From assembly GCA_029777885.1 (NCBI GenBank), contig JAKORJ010000153.1:1-41511 (forward strand): a stretch of DNA of 41,511 nucleotides, given 5' to 3'. Below, in pieces: positions 17,538 through 26,318 of this stretch. The stretch is from Bacillota bacterium. Lineage in GTDB: Bacteria; Bacillota; Clostridia; Caldicoprobacterales; DTU083. The number at the start of each line of letters is the position of its first letter. Position 1 is the stretch's first letter. The notes under the pieces were generated by a model that was given only the letters and a program-made list of their open reading frames with translations, ran no database searches and was not told where the DNA came from. A program made the position numbers and the translations under genes.

Positions 17538-18374
17538 TTGCCCCGCATATTCAATAGGAAACCGCAATTGATCCTGGTGATACTGGTTGCGGTCCTTGCG
17601 CTGCTTATTTTTATAGGAGGCAGGTACAAAGACAGGCTGTCCTTTGTAGAGGGAATAGTCGGTGACATAATAACGCCCGTGCAGGGCTTCATGTACAGGA
17701 TAGCAACAGACGTTTCCGGCTTTTTTACTTCGATCGGAGAACGGAGGCAGCTTGAAGAGAACTATGCCAAGCTCAAGGAACGGGTAAAGGAGCTGGAACA
17801 GCTGCAGCTCAACATGGATGAGATCATCCGTGAAAATGAAAGGCTGAAGTCACTGCTGGATTTTAAAAAAGAGCATGACGAGTATGTTGTGACCGGTGCC
17901 AGGGTAACGGGGAAAAACCCCAGCAGCTGGTTCAATACGATAACTATCAATAAAGGCGCGAAACATGGCGTGAAAGTCGATATGGCCGTGGTGACGGACA
18001 AGGGGCTGGTTGGAAGGGTGACAGAGGTCGGCAGCAGCTGGGCCAAGGTCAGGACCATTATCGACGGGCAAAGCTCTGTCAGCGGCATAATCGAGCGGAC
18101 CAGGGATACCGGGATGGTCCGGGGCAACAATACCATGATCTATGAAGACGGCCTGTGCCGGATGATGCACCTGCCCCTGGATGCGGATGTGGTCGTAGGT
18201 GACAGGGTAATAACATCAGGTCTGGGAGGTATTTTCCCAAAGGGCTTGTATATAGGGGAAATAATCGAGGTATCCTCGGAAAGCCATGACTCCTATGTTA
18301 CAGCGATCATCAGGCCTGGTGTGGACTTCCTGCACCTGGAGGAAGTCCTGGTGATAGCCTATGCCGATGAATAG
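17538..18374 (+). CDS. mreC: Rod shape-determining protein MreC
   Basis: Bitopic elongasome protein that activates PBP2/RodA from outside the membrane. One membrane helix spans about residues 9-28, followed by a coiled coil (about 60-105; EENYAKLKERVKELEQLQLN) and the beta-barrel domain with the typical VVTDKGLVGRVTEVGSSWAK and ITSGLGGIFPKGLYIG motifs. The 278-aa length is normal. The start is TTG 17538, directly after a strong GGGGGGAGGT site, with no better in-frame codon. It lies between mreB and mreD in the usual order. Confidence 0.96.
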   Translation: MPRIFNRKPQLILVILVAVLALLIFIGGRYKDRLSFVEGIVGDIITPVQGFMYRIATDVSGFFTSIGERRQLEENYAKLKERVKELEQLQLNMDEIIRENERLKSLLDFKKEHDEYVVTGARVTGKNPSSWFNTITINKGAKHGVKVDMAVVTDKGLVGRVTEVGSSWAKVRTIIDGQSSVSGIIERTRDTGMVRGNNTMIYEDGLCRMMHLPLDADVVVGDRVITSGLGGIFPKGLYIGEIIEVSSESHDSYVTAIIRPGVDFLHLEEVLVIAYADE

Positions 18375-18392
18375 GGACAGGGGGACAGAAGC

Positions 18393-18905
18393 ATGAAGGT
18401 GCTGACGATTACAGCCATACTGCTGTTCAACATTATAGTCCAGTCATCCCTGTTCCCCTTTATCCGGATAAAAGGCGCAACTCCGGACACCCTTATGATG
18501 ATAGTGGTGTCCTTTGCGCTGCAAACCGGAAGCATAAGCGGCGCAATGATCGGGTTTATTGGAGGCCTCATACAGGACATCATATACGGGGATCCATTGG
18601 GCGTATATGCCGTGATCTATATGCTGATCGGTTTCGCAGCCGGCTATGTACATGACAAGATCTTCGTAGACAATATCTTTTTCCCGTCGGTCTTTGCGTT
18701 TCTGGGTTGTGTTCTCAAAGGCCTGATGCTGATGGTTTACATGTTTTTCCTGAGATCAGGCGTAACGCTGGGCTATAGCCTGAAAAACCTGGTTTTGCCC
18801 GAAGCCATCTATACCGTTATTTTTGCTCCCCTCATCTACTACTGGATCTTCCTGCTGAACAAGAAGCAATACATGAACAGGAAATGGCATTTCCGCAGGG
18901 ATTGA
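18393..18905 (+). CDS. mreD: Rod shape-determining protein MreD
   Basis: A 170-aa membrane protein with about five hydrophobic segments, including the MreD-typical GFIGGLIQDIIYGDPLGVYA loop. It is expected to bind MreC and PBP2/RodA within the elongasome. AGGGGGA lies about 10 bases before ATG 18393. It follows mreC by 18 bases and precedes the PBP2 gene by about 50, within one likely operon. Confidence 0.93.
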   Translation: MKVLTITAILLFNIIVQSSLFPFIRIKGATPDTLMMIVVSFALQTGSISGAMIGFIGGLIQDIIYGDPLGVYAVIYMLIGFAAGYVHDKIFVDNIFFPSVFAFLGCVLKGLMLMVYMFFLRSGVTLGYSLKNLVLPEAIYTVIFAPLIYYWIFLLNKKQYMNRKWHFRRD

Positions 18906-18956
18906 TGCATCAAAAGCTATGATCGAAGGGGCAAAAGCCTAAAGGGGCTGTTGACC

Positions 18957-21146
18957 ATGAAACTGAAGAAAATACTGAAAATAATCAAGAGCAGGTTTTT
19001 CATATTCGGTGTGATAATAACCGTCATGTTTTCGGTGCTGGGCTTAAGGCTGGCCTATTTGACTGTTGAAATGGGTGAAACGTATTACAACAAGGCCCAG
19101 GAAACGAAAATAATTAACATTACGCTGCGTGGTGAAAGGGGCAGCATCCTTGACCGCAACGGCATACCCCTTGCAACGAACAGGCAGACATATGCTGTTC
19201 AGGTGGACAGGCAGTGGCTGCCCGCTACAGACAGTGAGATAAATGAGGTGCTCGAGCTGGCTGTCAGCATTATTGACAGGAACGGGGATGAGCTCATCAA
19301 CAGCATTCCGATCAAATACGGCATAAAGGTTTATGAGGATGCTGTGCCTTATGCAGTTGAAGGCTTCTACTACGATTTTGGCACCAGTGACGTTAGCGTG
19401 CAAAAGGAGAGGTATGACAGGTGGCGCAATGATGCCAAAATAGAGGTGGACCTGCCTGCAGAGGAAATGCTCAGGTTTTTAAGGCAAAGGTATAAAATAG
19501 ATGACGACCTGCCTGATGTAACCGCGCTGAAAATCATTTCGATCAGGCTTGACCTGTATATGAACAGGTACAGGCAGAATGAACCTGTAATAATAGCAGA
19601 AGATGTCAGCTCGAAGACGATGGCCCAGCTTGAGACCTATTCCGACAAGCTGCCCGGTGTTCAGACTACAACGGTATCAAGCAGGTACTATCCATACGGC
19701 ACCAGCGCCCAGCATATCGTTGGATTCGTTGGACAGATAACCGGGGAACAAATGGATGACTTTAAATCAAAATATGGCATATCCATAACAGAGGCAGGTT
19801 ACAGCCTTAATTCGGATATATATGGCCGAAGCGGCATAGAAGCTTATGCTGAGAAATGGCTGACCGGCAGTACGGTGGACAAGCATGGATCTCTTACGGC
19901 TGAAGTCAATGCCTTGAGGCAGGTCATCAAGATCCTCGATAAAAAGCCTCCGAAGAATGGCGATGATATCATACTGACGATCGACAGCCGGTTGCAGAAA
20001 GCCGCTGAAAATGTATTGAGGGAAGAGACAGCCAAAATCCGTGAAGGGATAGCGCCCTACAACGGCGACATGCAGTCACCTGAAGCCAACACCGGAGCCA
20101 TTGTGATCCTTGATGTAAATACCGGTGAAATACTCGCCATGGCAAGCTATGCCAACAGTGTATACACTTATGACCTCAATACAGTAGTCCGGGATTACGC
20201 AAAGCTTGAAAGGGATCCTTCAGGGACAAGGCCCCTGCTCTCCAATGCCTTTCAAAGCGTTTATACCCCAGGCTCGACATTTAAGATGATAGTAGGGATA
20301 GCCGCACTTGAGGAAGGCATAGTAACGGTGAATGACAGGATATATGACCGTTACAAGCTTACACCTAATTCGCCTGCCTGCTGGAGCACATCCGCCCACG
20401 GCGTCGGGAGCCTGAATTTGCTGGATGCGATCAAGGCATCCTGCAATTACTATTTTTCATACGTTGGCTATAAAATGGGGATAGACACCATATACGAATG
20501 GGCGGTCAGGTTCGGCCTGGAAGGTCCCCTCGGGCTTGAACTGCCTACTACTGACAACAGCAGGGTGGCTCATCCCAGCAAGGACAACAGGCACTGGACC
20601 CCTGAGCTGGAAACGACTCGTGCTGCCATTGGTCAAAGCAGCACGCAGATTACTCCCCTCCGATTGGCCAGGTATATAGCAGCTATAGCAAACGGGGGCA
20701 AGGTGCTGGAAACCCATGTAGTCAAGGAGATAAGGTCACAGGATGGCAAGGTGGTAAAAAAGACCGAGCCTGTATATACACAGCTGGATATCAAGCAGAA
20801 AAACCTGGATGCCATAAAGGAAGGTATGCACAGGGTGGTGTACCAAACCGGAGGCCCCAGTGGCAACAGCTCTGTAATAAGGGCGTTTCGCGACCTGGAT
20901 CCCAATATAACCCTGGCCGGCAAGACAGGGACAGCACAAGTCACGGAAAACGCGCCTACTACTGCCTGGTTTGCCATGTTCACTCCCTATGAAAAGCCTG
21001 AGGTTGTGATCGTCGTTACCCTTCCCAACGGCGGAGCGTCAGGCAATGCAGTCAATGTGGCGCGCAGGATGCTCGATGAATACTACAGGCTGAAAAACGA
21101 AGAGCTCCAAAATGGGCTTCCTGGGTTCAATGACATAACTCCTTGA
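18957..21146 (+). CDS. mrdA: Penicillin-binding protein 2 (elongation transpeptidase)
   Basis: Class B transpeptidase that crosslinks side-wall peptidoglycan with RodA. A signal anchor covers about residues 13-34, then the pedestal domain with RGERGSILDRNGIPLA. The transpeptidase domain shows Ser440 in TPGSTFKM, S495-C-N497 and K656-TGT, so all three active-site motifs are intact. About 729 aa is typical of the Firmicute and Clostridial forms. ATG 18957 has AAAGGGG about 9 nt upstream; TTG 18951 lies too near that site. It sits between mreD and minC. RodA, its partner, lies past minCDE. Confidence 0.95.
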   Translation: MKLKKILKIIKSRFFIFGVIITVMFSVLGLRLAYLTVEMGETYYNKAQETKIINITLRGERGSILDRNGIPLATNRQTYAVQVDRQWLPATDSEINEVLELAVSIIDRNGDELINSIPIKYGIKVYEDAVPYAVEGFYYDFGTSDVSVQKERYDRWRNDAKIEVDLPAEEMLRFLRQRYKIDDDLPDVTALKIISIRLDLYMNRYRQNEPVIIAEDVSSKTMAQLETYSDKLPGVQTTTVSSRYYPYGTSAQHIVGFVGQITGEQMDDFKSKYGISITEAGYSLNSDIYGRSGIEAYAEKWLTGSTVDKHGSLTAEVNALRQVIKILDKKPPKNGDDIILTIDSRLQKAAENVLREETAKIREGIAPYNGDMQSPEANTGAIVILDVNTGEILAMASYANSVYTYDLNTVVRDYAKLERDPSGTRPLLSNAFQSVYTPGSTFKMIVGIAALEEGIVTVNDRIYDRYKLTPNSPACWSTSAHGVGSLNLLDAIKASCNYYFSYVGYKMGIDTIYEWAVRFGLEGPLGLELPTTDNSRVAHPSKDNRHWTPELETTRAAIGQSSTQITPLRLARYIAAIANGGKVLETHVVKEIRSQDGKVVKKTEPVYTQLDIKQKNLDAIKEGMHRVVYQTGGPSGNSSVIRAFRDLDPNITLAGKTGTAQVTENAPTTAWFAMFTPYEKPEVVIVVTLPNGGASGNAVNVARRMLDEYYRLKNEELQNGLPGFNDITP

Positions 21147-21224
21147 TAAAAAATAGAGGAGTTTGTACTATTTTGTAGAACTAAAATATCTGAGAGATTC
21201 CATATATCAACGGGGGTTTAGTGC

Positions 21225-21884
21225 ATGAATGAAACGCCGGTGCTGTTCAAAGGCACCAGGAATGGGCTAAGCATATACACAGACAGCAGGGCTGACATTT
21301 CAGCGGTAAAATGCGCATACGAGAAAAAGCTCAAGGAGAGCAGACCCTTCTTCAACGGTACCACTGTGAACCTGACCTTCACCGGCAGGGTGTTCAGCGA
21401 ACAGGAACAGCAGGAAATGATCGAAATATCAACCCGCTACATTACAGCAGGCTCAATTGAGTTCAAGGGCCAGGAAAGCCTTCAAGCGCAGGAAGATCGC
21501 CGGGTAGCAGACCCCTTCGAATCCTTGAGTGGATCAGAAGAAGGCCTGACCAAATTCATACGAGGCACTGTCAGGAACGGACAGCGGATATATTACAACG
21601 GGAATATCGTGATCTTAGGAGACGTGAATCCCGGCGCCGAGATCATCGCCGAGGGCAACATACTGATACTGGGAACCATCAGGGGCATGGCCCATGCTGG
21701 CGCGGCAGGCGATACCAAAGCCGTAGTCGCCGCCTTCTGCCTGCAGCCCACCCAGCTCAGGATAGCAGGCTATATAGCCAGGGCACCCGAGGGTGAGGCG
21801 GAAAAGCCCCAGTATCCCGAAATCGCCTACATTAAGGACGATCAACTGGTCATAGAGCCGTACCTGCCCGGCAAGGGCAAATAA
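21225..21884 (+). CDS. minC: Septum site-determining protein MinC
   Basis: FtsZ-assembly inhibitor that, bound to MinD at the membrane, blocks polar septa. The N-terminal domain (about residues 1-100) is diverged, while the C-terminal beta-helix domain is clear (GTVRNGQRIYYNGNIVILGD, then VNPGAEIIAEGNILILGTIRG). At 219 aa it is normal length. ATG 21225 follows CGGGGG. It directly precedes minD and minE, as expected. A possible -10 (TAAAAT) lies in the 78-base gap behind PBP2 but without proper spacing to a -35, so separate transcription is unproven. Confidence 0.94.
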   Translation: MNETPVLFKGTRNGLSIYTDSRADISAVKCAYEKKLKESRPFFNGTTVNLTFTGRVFSEQEQQEMIEISTRYITAGSIEFKGQESLQAQEDRRVADPFESLSGSEEGLTKFIRGTVRNGQRIYYNGNIVILGDVNPGAEIIAEGNILILGTIRGMAHAGAAGDTKAVVAAFCLQPTQLRIAGYIARAPEGEAEKPQYPEIAYIKDDQLVIEPYLPGKGK

Positions 21885-21928
21885 TTTACCAATATGCAAG
21901 AACACTTTATACAATAGGGGGAAAAGCC

Positions 21929-22741
21929 ATGGGAGAAGTAATCGTTATCACATCAGGTAAAGGCGGAGTAGGCAAGACCACTACTACAGCCAATATCGGG
22001 ACTGCCCTTGCCCTGGAGGGGAAAAAGGTAGTGCTGGTTGATGCGGATATCGGGCTCAGGAATCTGGATATCGTGCTTGGATTGGAGAACAGGATCGTTT
22101 ACGACCTGGTGGATGTCGTAGAAAAAACCTGCAGGCTCAAGCAGGCATTGGTCAGGGACAAGCGCTTCGAAGGCCTGTACCTGCTGCCGGCCGCCCAGAC
22201 AAGGGATAAAAATGCCGTGTCGCCTGAGCAGATGCAGCAATTATGTGAAGAGCTCAAGCAGGAATTCGACTATGTACTGATCGACTGCCCGGCAGGGATA
22301 GAGCAGGGCTTCAAGAATGCAGTGGCCGGCGCTGATAAGGCTATCATAGTTACGGTGCCAGAGGTTTCGGCTGTCAGGGACGCCGACAGGATCATCGGCC
22401 TGCTGGCTTCCAGCGAGCTGCCGGATCCCAAGCTTGTCATCAACAGGGTCAGGACAGATATGGTCAAACGCGGTGACATGATCAACATCGACGATACCCT
22501 GGATATCCTGGGTATCGATCTCATCGGAGTAGTGCCCGATGACGAGAAGATCATAGTTTCCAGCAACAGGGGCGAGCCTGTGGTGGCAGAGACATCATCC
22601 CCGGCCGGAAAAGCCTTCAGGAATATCGCCAAAAGGATCCTCGGTGAAAATGTCCCTTACCAGGAGCTGGAGGTCGAGGAATCCTTCATGGAAAAGCTGC
22701 GCAAGCTCTTTTTGTCCAAAAAAGGCACCAGAAGCTTATAA
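21929..22741 (+). CDS. minD: Septum site-determining ATPase MinD
   Basis: Membrane-cycling ATPase that recruits MinC and is stimulated by MinE. The deviant Walker A SGKGGVGKTTTTANIG is at about residues 9-24, the switch II DCPAGIEQGF near 120, and the C-terminal amphipathic membrane-targeting helix (FMEKLRKLFLSKK) is intact. At 270 aa it is standard. AGGGGGAAAAG lies before ATG 21929. minE starts 17 bases after its stop, so the Min genes form one unit. Confidence 0.97.
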   Translation: MGEVIVITSGKGGVGKTTTTANIGTALALEGKKVVLVDADIGLRNLDIVLGLENRIVYDLVDVVEKTCRLKQALVRDKRFEGLYLLPAAQTRDKNAVSPEQMQQLCEELKQEFDYVLIDCPAGIEQGFKNAVAGADKAIIVTVPEVSAVRDADRIIGLLASSELPDPKLVINRVRTDMVKRGDMINIDDTLDILGIDLIGVVPDDEKIIVSSNRGEPVVAETSSPAGKAFRNIAKRILGENVPYQELEVEESFMEKLRKLFLSKKGTRSL

Positions 22742-22758
22742 AGGGGTGAAAACTAGCG

Positions 22759-23046
22759 ATGGACTTTTTCAAATTCTTCGGAAAAGATGACAACACCAGC
22801 AAGGACATAGCCAAGGAACGCCTAAAGCTGGTGCTGATCCATGACCGGGCAAATGTTTCACCCAAGTTTCTGGAGATGATAAAGGGGGATATCCTAAAGG
22901 TCATCTCAAACTACATGGAGATCGAGGAGAAGGGCTTCGATATCCGCTTGTCCAGGATAGAGCAGGATGATGACACCTATACTTCAGCCCTTATCGCCAA
23001 CATCCCTATAAAGAAAATGAAAAACATCGGTAAGAACAACGGATAA
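22759..23046 (+). CDS. minE: Min oscillation factor MinE
   Basis: Topological specificity factor that releases MinD from the membrane and stimulates its ATPase. The N-terminal amphipathic start (MDFFKFFGKD), the anti-MinCD segment AKERLKLVLIHDRAN and the C-terminal dimer region (FDIRLSRIEQDDD) are visible in a 95-aa protein, the expected size. AAGGGGTGA lies before ATG 22759, and a strong terminator follows. MinE is common in Clostridia but absent from Bacillus subtilis, which uses DivIVA-MinJ instead. Confidence 0.96.
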   Translation: MDFFKFFGKDDNTSKDIAKERLKLVLIHDRANVSPKFLEMIKGDILKVISNYMEIEEKGFDIRLSRIEQDDDTYTSALIANIPIKKMKNIGKNNG

Positions 23047-23073
23047 ATAAGAGGTTTTACCTCTTTTTTATTT
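23045..23073 (+). terminator. Rho-independent terminator after minE
   Basis: AAGAGGT and ACCTCTT form a 7-bp stem with a TTT loop; flanking A and T runs extend it, and TTTTTATTT follows. Confidence 0.88.
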
Positions 23074-23126
23074 AAAATGCATTTTCTGTATATAGCCATG
23101 TATATATACTCAAGAATCCGGCTATA

Positions 23127-23135
23127 TGTTATAAT
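23127..23135 (+). promoter_or_regulatory. Extended -10 promoter for rodA
   Basis: TATGTTATAAT ends at 23135, just after the minE terminator and 36 bases before the rodA start. The -35 region is not conserved. Confidence 0.65.
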
Positions 23136-23170
23136 ATGCAAGGCATATTCACAGCAAGGGAGGCGGGCGG

Positions 23171-24340
23171 ATGTTTGACAACCTGAGGCTGAAAAATCTG
23201 GATTATATCATTATTATCATAATCCTGTCGATAGTCGGCATAGGGCTCATAGCCATAGGCCTGGCCACACGCTCGCCTGTGGATGATGCTGAAAATATAA
23301 CCGGGGCCCTGGAAAGCTTTAATTTCGGCCAGGTCAGGCTGCAGCTCATCTGGTTTGGCACCGGTATACTACTGATGGTCATTACCGCATGCATCGACTA
23401 CCACTTTCTAAGCAATGCTTCACCGTATTTATACTGGGCGGTCGTAGGCCTTTTGGTCCTTGTCATGTTTGCCGGCACTACGGGCGGCGGGGCCCAGCGC
23501 TGGATAGCGATCGGTTCCTTCCGGCTCCAGCCCTCTGAGTTTTCCAAGCTGGCCCTTATATTGAGCCTGGCCAGAGTCATATCCAAGAGAGAGGAAAAGG
23601 GGATAAACAATATAAAGAGCCTGGCCATGGTCGTACTGACCCTGGGCATACCCTTCGCCCTGATCGCAATGCAACCGGACCTTGGAACATCGATAGCCCT
23701 GATCGCTATAACCCTTGGCATGCTATTCGTTGCGGGCATAAGCTATAAGCTCCTCCTGGCCGGGGGCGCGGCCGTAGCCGCAGCCGTACCTGCAGCCTGG
23801 TTCTTCCTCCTGAAGGAATACCAGAAAAAGAGGATCCTGGTATTCCTCAACCCGGAGCTTGACCCCCTGGGTGACGGCTTGAACGTCTTGCAGTCCATAA
23901 TGTCAGTCGGGTCCGGCCAGATCTGGGGCCAGCTCAGAAACGGCGCCCTCTTTTCCGGCAATACCTTGAGCCAGCTCAATTTTCTGCCGGCAAAGGATAC
24001 GGACTTTATCTTCTCCGTTGCAGCAGAGGCCTTTGGCTTTGTCGGAGGGATCACTATCATCGCCTTGTTTTTCCTTTTGATAATCAGGACGATCCGCATA
24101 GGATCCAAGGCGGCGGACAAGCTTGGCTCAATGATTGCCATAGGAGTCGCTTCCATGACCCTGTTCCATGTATATGAAAATATCGGGATGACCATGGGCA
24201 TCATGCCTGTCACCGGTATACCGCTGCCATTCATGAGCTATGGCGGCAGCTCGATGTGGGCCAACATGATAGCGTACGGCATGGTGCTGAGCGTAGGCAT
24301 GCGCCGTAAGAAGCACGGATTTCTAAGTAGTCAGTATTGA
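23171..24340 (+). CDS. rodA: Peptidoglycan polymerase RodA (SEDS family)
   Basis: Ten-helix membrane glycosyltransferase that polymerises lipid II for the side wall together with PBP2. SEDS signatures seen are GGGAQRWIAIGSFRLQPSEF, KDTDFIFSVAAEAFGF (with the catalytic-region Asp) and GIPLPFMSYGGSSMWANM near the C-terminus. At 389 aa it is normal length. Its place next to mreBCD, PBP2 and min favours RodA over FtsW or SpoVE, which share the fold. GGGAGG lies before ATG 23171. It has its own promoter and terminator. Confidence 0.93.
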   Translation: MFDNLRLKNLDYIIIIIILSIVGIGLIAIGLATRSPVDDAENITGALESFNFGQVRLQLIWFGTGILLMVITACIDYHFLSNASPYLYWAVVGLLVLVMFAGTTGGGAQRWIAIGSFRLQPSEFSKLALILSLARVISKREEKGINNIKSLAMVVLTLGIPFALIAMQPDLGTSIALIAITLGMLFVAGISYKLLLAGGAAVAAAVPAAWFFLLKEYQKKRILVFLNPELDPLGDGLNVLQSIMSVGSGQIWGQLRNGALFSGNTLSQLNFLPAKDTDFIFSVAAEAFGFVGGITIIALFFLLIIRTIRIGSKAADKLGSMIAIGVASMTLFHVYENIGMTMGIMPVTGIPLPFMSYGGSSMWANMIAYGMVLSVGMRRKKHGFLSSQY

Positions 24341-24357
24341 TCATAGATTTTCCTGCT

Positions 24358-24415
24358 ATGCTCCCCCTAAGGCAGACAGTTGAAACAGGTGCTGACCGTA
24401 GGGAGGGGCATTTTT
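24358..24415 (+). terminator. Probable terminator after rodA
   Basis: ATGCTCCCCCTA (24358-24369) pairs with TAGGGAGGGGCAT (24399-24411), 12 bp with one bulged A and one G-U pair; GG-CC and CAG-CTG extend it inward. TTTTT follows at once. It could instead be a structured leader of spoIVFA. Confidence 0.65.
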
Positions 24416-24551
24416 AATGCCAAAATCAACATGGCGGAGCCACTAAAAGAATGGCAGTGTCATTATAAAGTCATATAATCATCGGCCTGGCAATATATTT
24501 AATTAAGACATGCTGCAGCTTGTCTCAAGGCAGCAAACCGGGGTGATATGT

Positions 24552-25331
24552 ATGATGGATGACAAGCCGCCATTGATCATCAAGGGCAGGCCAATAACAA
24601 GGGAGAGGACCAGGCCGAGGCTTCCGCACGGCCCTGTCCCGAGGAGCCGCAGCTCCAGGAGCAGGCCTGCCGGCATGAGCCTGACCGGCGGACCGCCGGC
24701 TTTGATGATAAAATCGGCTGCAGCCGTGATCATAGCCTTGCTGGTGCTGCTGCTCAACAGTATAAACCTGCCCTTTGCCAGGGGCATGATCTCCCATGTC
24801 AAAACTGCCCTTACCTATGAGCCCGAGCTCGAGGACCTGGTGGGCGGCCTGAAATTCGTAGGGAGCCTGATGCCTAGCCTCGAGTCGGTATTCGGCGAGC
24901 AGGATCCAACTAAGGCCGATCAGGAGGACTTAAGCTTTACTGCGCCTGTCAACGGCAAGGTGATAAGGCTTTTCAACAATAAGGGCGGCAAAGGTGACAA
25001 GAACAGCGGCATAGATATATTGGCGGAAGGCAGTACTTACTTCTACTCCTGTGAAGACGGGCGGGTCGCAGCCGTTGAGGAGGATGAGACATACGGCAAG
25101 TCCTTGTGGCTGGACCATGGGAATGGCGTATTTTCCTTTTACGGGGGCGTGGATGAGCTCCTGGTAGAAGAGGGGCAAAGGGTGAAGCGGGGAAGCAAGC
25201 TGGGCAAGCTTGCCTATGTAGCTGACGACAGGTATATATTGCACTTTGAGGTCTGGATCGACAACGAGCCTGTGGATCCCCTGGAGGTAATTCGGGAAGA
25301 GAGCAGAGTTACTGAAAAAAAGGGTGTGTAG
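24552..25331 (+). CDS. spoIVFA: SpoIVFA-like M23-domain protein, regulator of SpoIVFB
   Basis: About 259 aa: a basic N-terminal tail, one membrane helix (about residues 52-70), then an M23/LytM domain. The LytM zinc ligands are degraded: the expected His before D is Asn (NSGIDI) and the second His is lost (FYGGVDEL), while LHFEV keeps one. This fits an inactive, regulatory SpoIVFA rather than a hydrolase. The next gene is SpoIVFB, 5 bases on. In Bacillus SpoIVFA anchors and inhibits SpoIVFB and is cut by CtpB and SpoIVB. GGGGTGAT lies before ATG 24552; ATG 24510 is an in-frame alternative. CATATAAT at 24472-24479 is -10-like, without a matching -35. Confidence 0.82.
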   Translation: MMDDKPPLIIKGRPITRERTRPRLPHGPVPRSRSSRSRPAGMSLTGGPPALMIKSAAAVIIALLVLLLNSINLPFARGMISHVKTALTYEPELEDLVGGLKFVGSLMPSLESVFGEQDPTKADQEDLSFTAPVNGKVIRLFNNKGGKGDKNSGIDILAEGSTYFYSCEDGRVAAVEEDETYGKSLWLDHGNGVFSFYGGVDELLVEEGQRVKRGSKLGKLAYVADDRYILHFEVWIDNEPVDPLEVIREESRVTEKKGV

Positions 25332-25336
25332 CCTTA

Positions 25337-26224
25337 ATGCGCATAGCGAATATTTTCGATGTCGACATACGGATCAGCAAGTTCCTCCTACTACTTACGG
25401 CAGTCCTGATCATAACCGGATACGGCGGTAAACTAACCGCTGTTTTTTTAGTCTTTTGCGTGCACGAAGCGGCCCATATTATCACAGCGCGCCTCTTGGG
25501 CAAGAAGGTCAAGGAGATCGAGCTCCTGCCCTTCGGAGGGGCGATACATATTCAAAGCATATTTGAACTGAACCCTGCCCATGAGATCATGATATCCCTT
25601 GCAGGCCCCTTGTCCAACATTATGTTGCTGCTTGGATATTTCGGCCTGGCCCAGATGGGCTGGATCAAGGAGGGGCCCGGGCAGGACTTTGTGAACATAA
25701 ACCTGATGCTGGCAGGCTTCAACCTCCTGCCGGCCCTCCCCCTGGACGGGGGCAGGATACTCAGGGCAGCGCTGGCGCAGACCTGGGGGATAAACAAGGC
25801 CACCAGGGCTGCGTCCTGGGCCGGGGTGGTACTGGCAGTGCTGGTCTTCACCGCAGGCCTGTACAGCTTGCTGTTTTACAGGGTGGTGTACTATTCCTTA
25901 TTTCTGCTCTCCGGCTTTCTCCTGTATTCAGCCCTCAAGGAAAGGCGTACCGCAGCCTATATCCTGCTCAGGGACATCACCTACAAAAAGGAATCCCTGC
26001 TCAAGGAGGGCAGCATGTCGATACGGGATATCGCCGTTTTGTACGATCTCCAACTCAAGGATGTGGTCAAACGCTTTATGCCCCACCGGTACCATTATAT
26101 ACAGGTCATGGACGAACAGTTCAGGGAACTGGGGGAGCTCAGCGAAAGCCAGGTCATAAACGGTCTTTTGGACTATGGGGCCCACATCCAGATCGGCAGG
26201 CTGCTGAAAAAAAAGAACATATGA
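25337..26224 (+). CDS. spoIVFB: SpoIVFB-type intramembrane metalloprotease (M50)
   Basis: Site-2 protease that in Bacillus processes pro-SigmaK in the mother cell. The zinc motif HEAAH is at residues 43-47 and the second ligand Asp137 lies in LLPALPLDGGRIL, the same residue numbers I recall for Bacillus SpoIVFB. About six membrane segments precede a CBS-like C-terminal domain (SMSIRDIAVLYDLQLKDVVK). At 295 aa it is typical. AAGGGTG lies about 11 nt before ATG 25337. It pairs with SpoIVFA. A pro-SigmaK gene is not in the window, so its substrate is inferred. Confidence 0.93.
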   Translation: MRIANIFDVDIRISKFLLLLTAVLIITGYGGKLTAVFLVFCVHEAAHIITARLLGKKVKEIELLPFGGAIHIQSIFELNPAHEIMISLAGPLSNIMLLLGYFGLAQMGWIKEGPGQDFVNINLMLAGFNLLPALPLDGGRILRAALAQTWGINKATRAASWAGVVLAVLVFTAGLYSLLFYRVVYYSLFLLSGFLLYSALKERRTAAYILLRDITYKKESLLKEGSMSIRDIAVLYDLQLKDVVKRFMPHRYHYIQVMDEQFRELGELSESQVINGLLDYGAHIQIGRLLKKKNI

Positions 26225-26241
26225 ACATTAAACACTTGATT

Positions 26242-26270
26242 TTGCAATTCCACCCGGGAAAATATATACT
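26242..26270 (+). promoter_or_regulatory. SigA-type promoter for the radical SAM-rng operon
   Basis: TTGCAA at 26242-26247, a 17-bp spacer and TATACT at 26265-26270, about 50 bases before the GTG start. Confidence 0.7.
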
Positions 26271-26318
26271 ATATAAAGATAAACCAAGCATAAGACAAAA
26301 CAACCGAGGAGGCAGCGC

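Noticed and set aside
24440-24551. SigE promoter for spoIVFA
   Set aside because: CATATAAT fits a -10, but no proper -35 lies 13-15 bases upstream.
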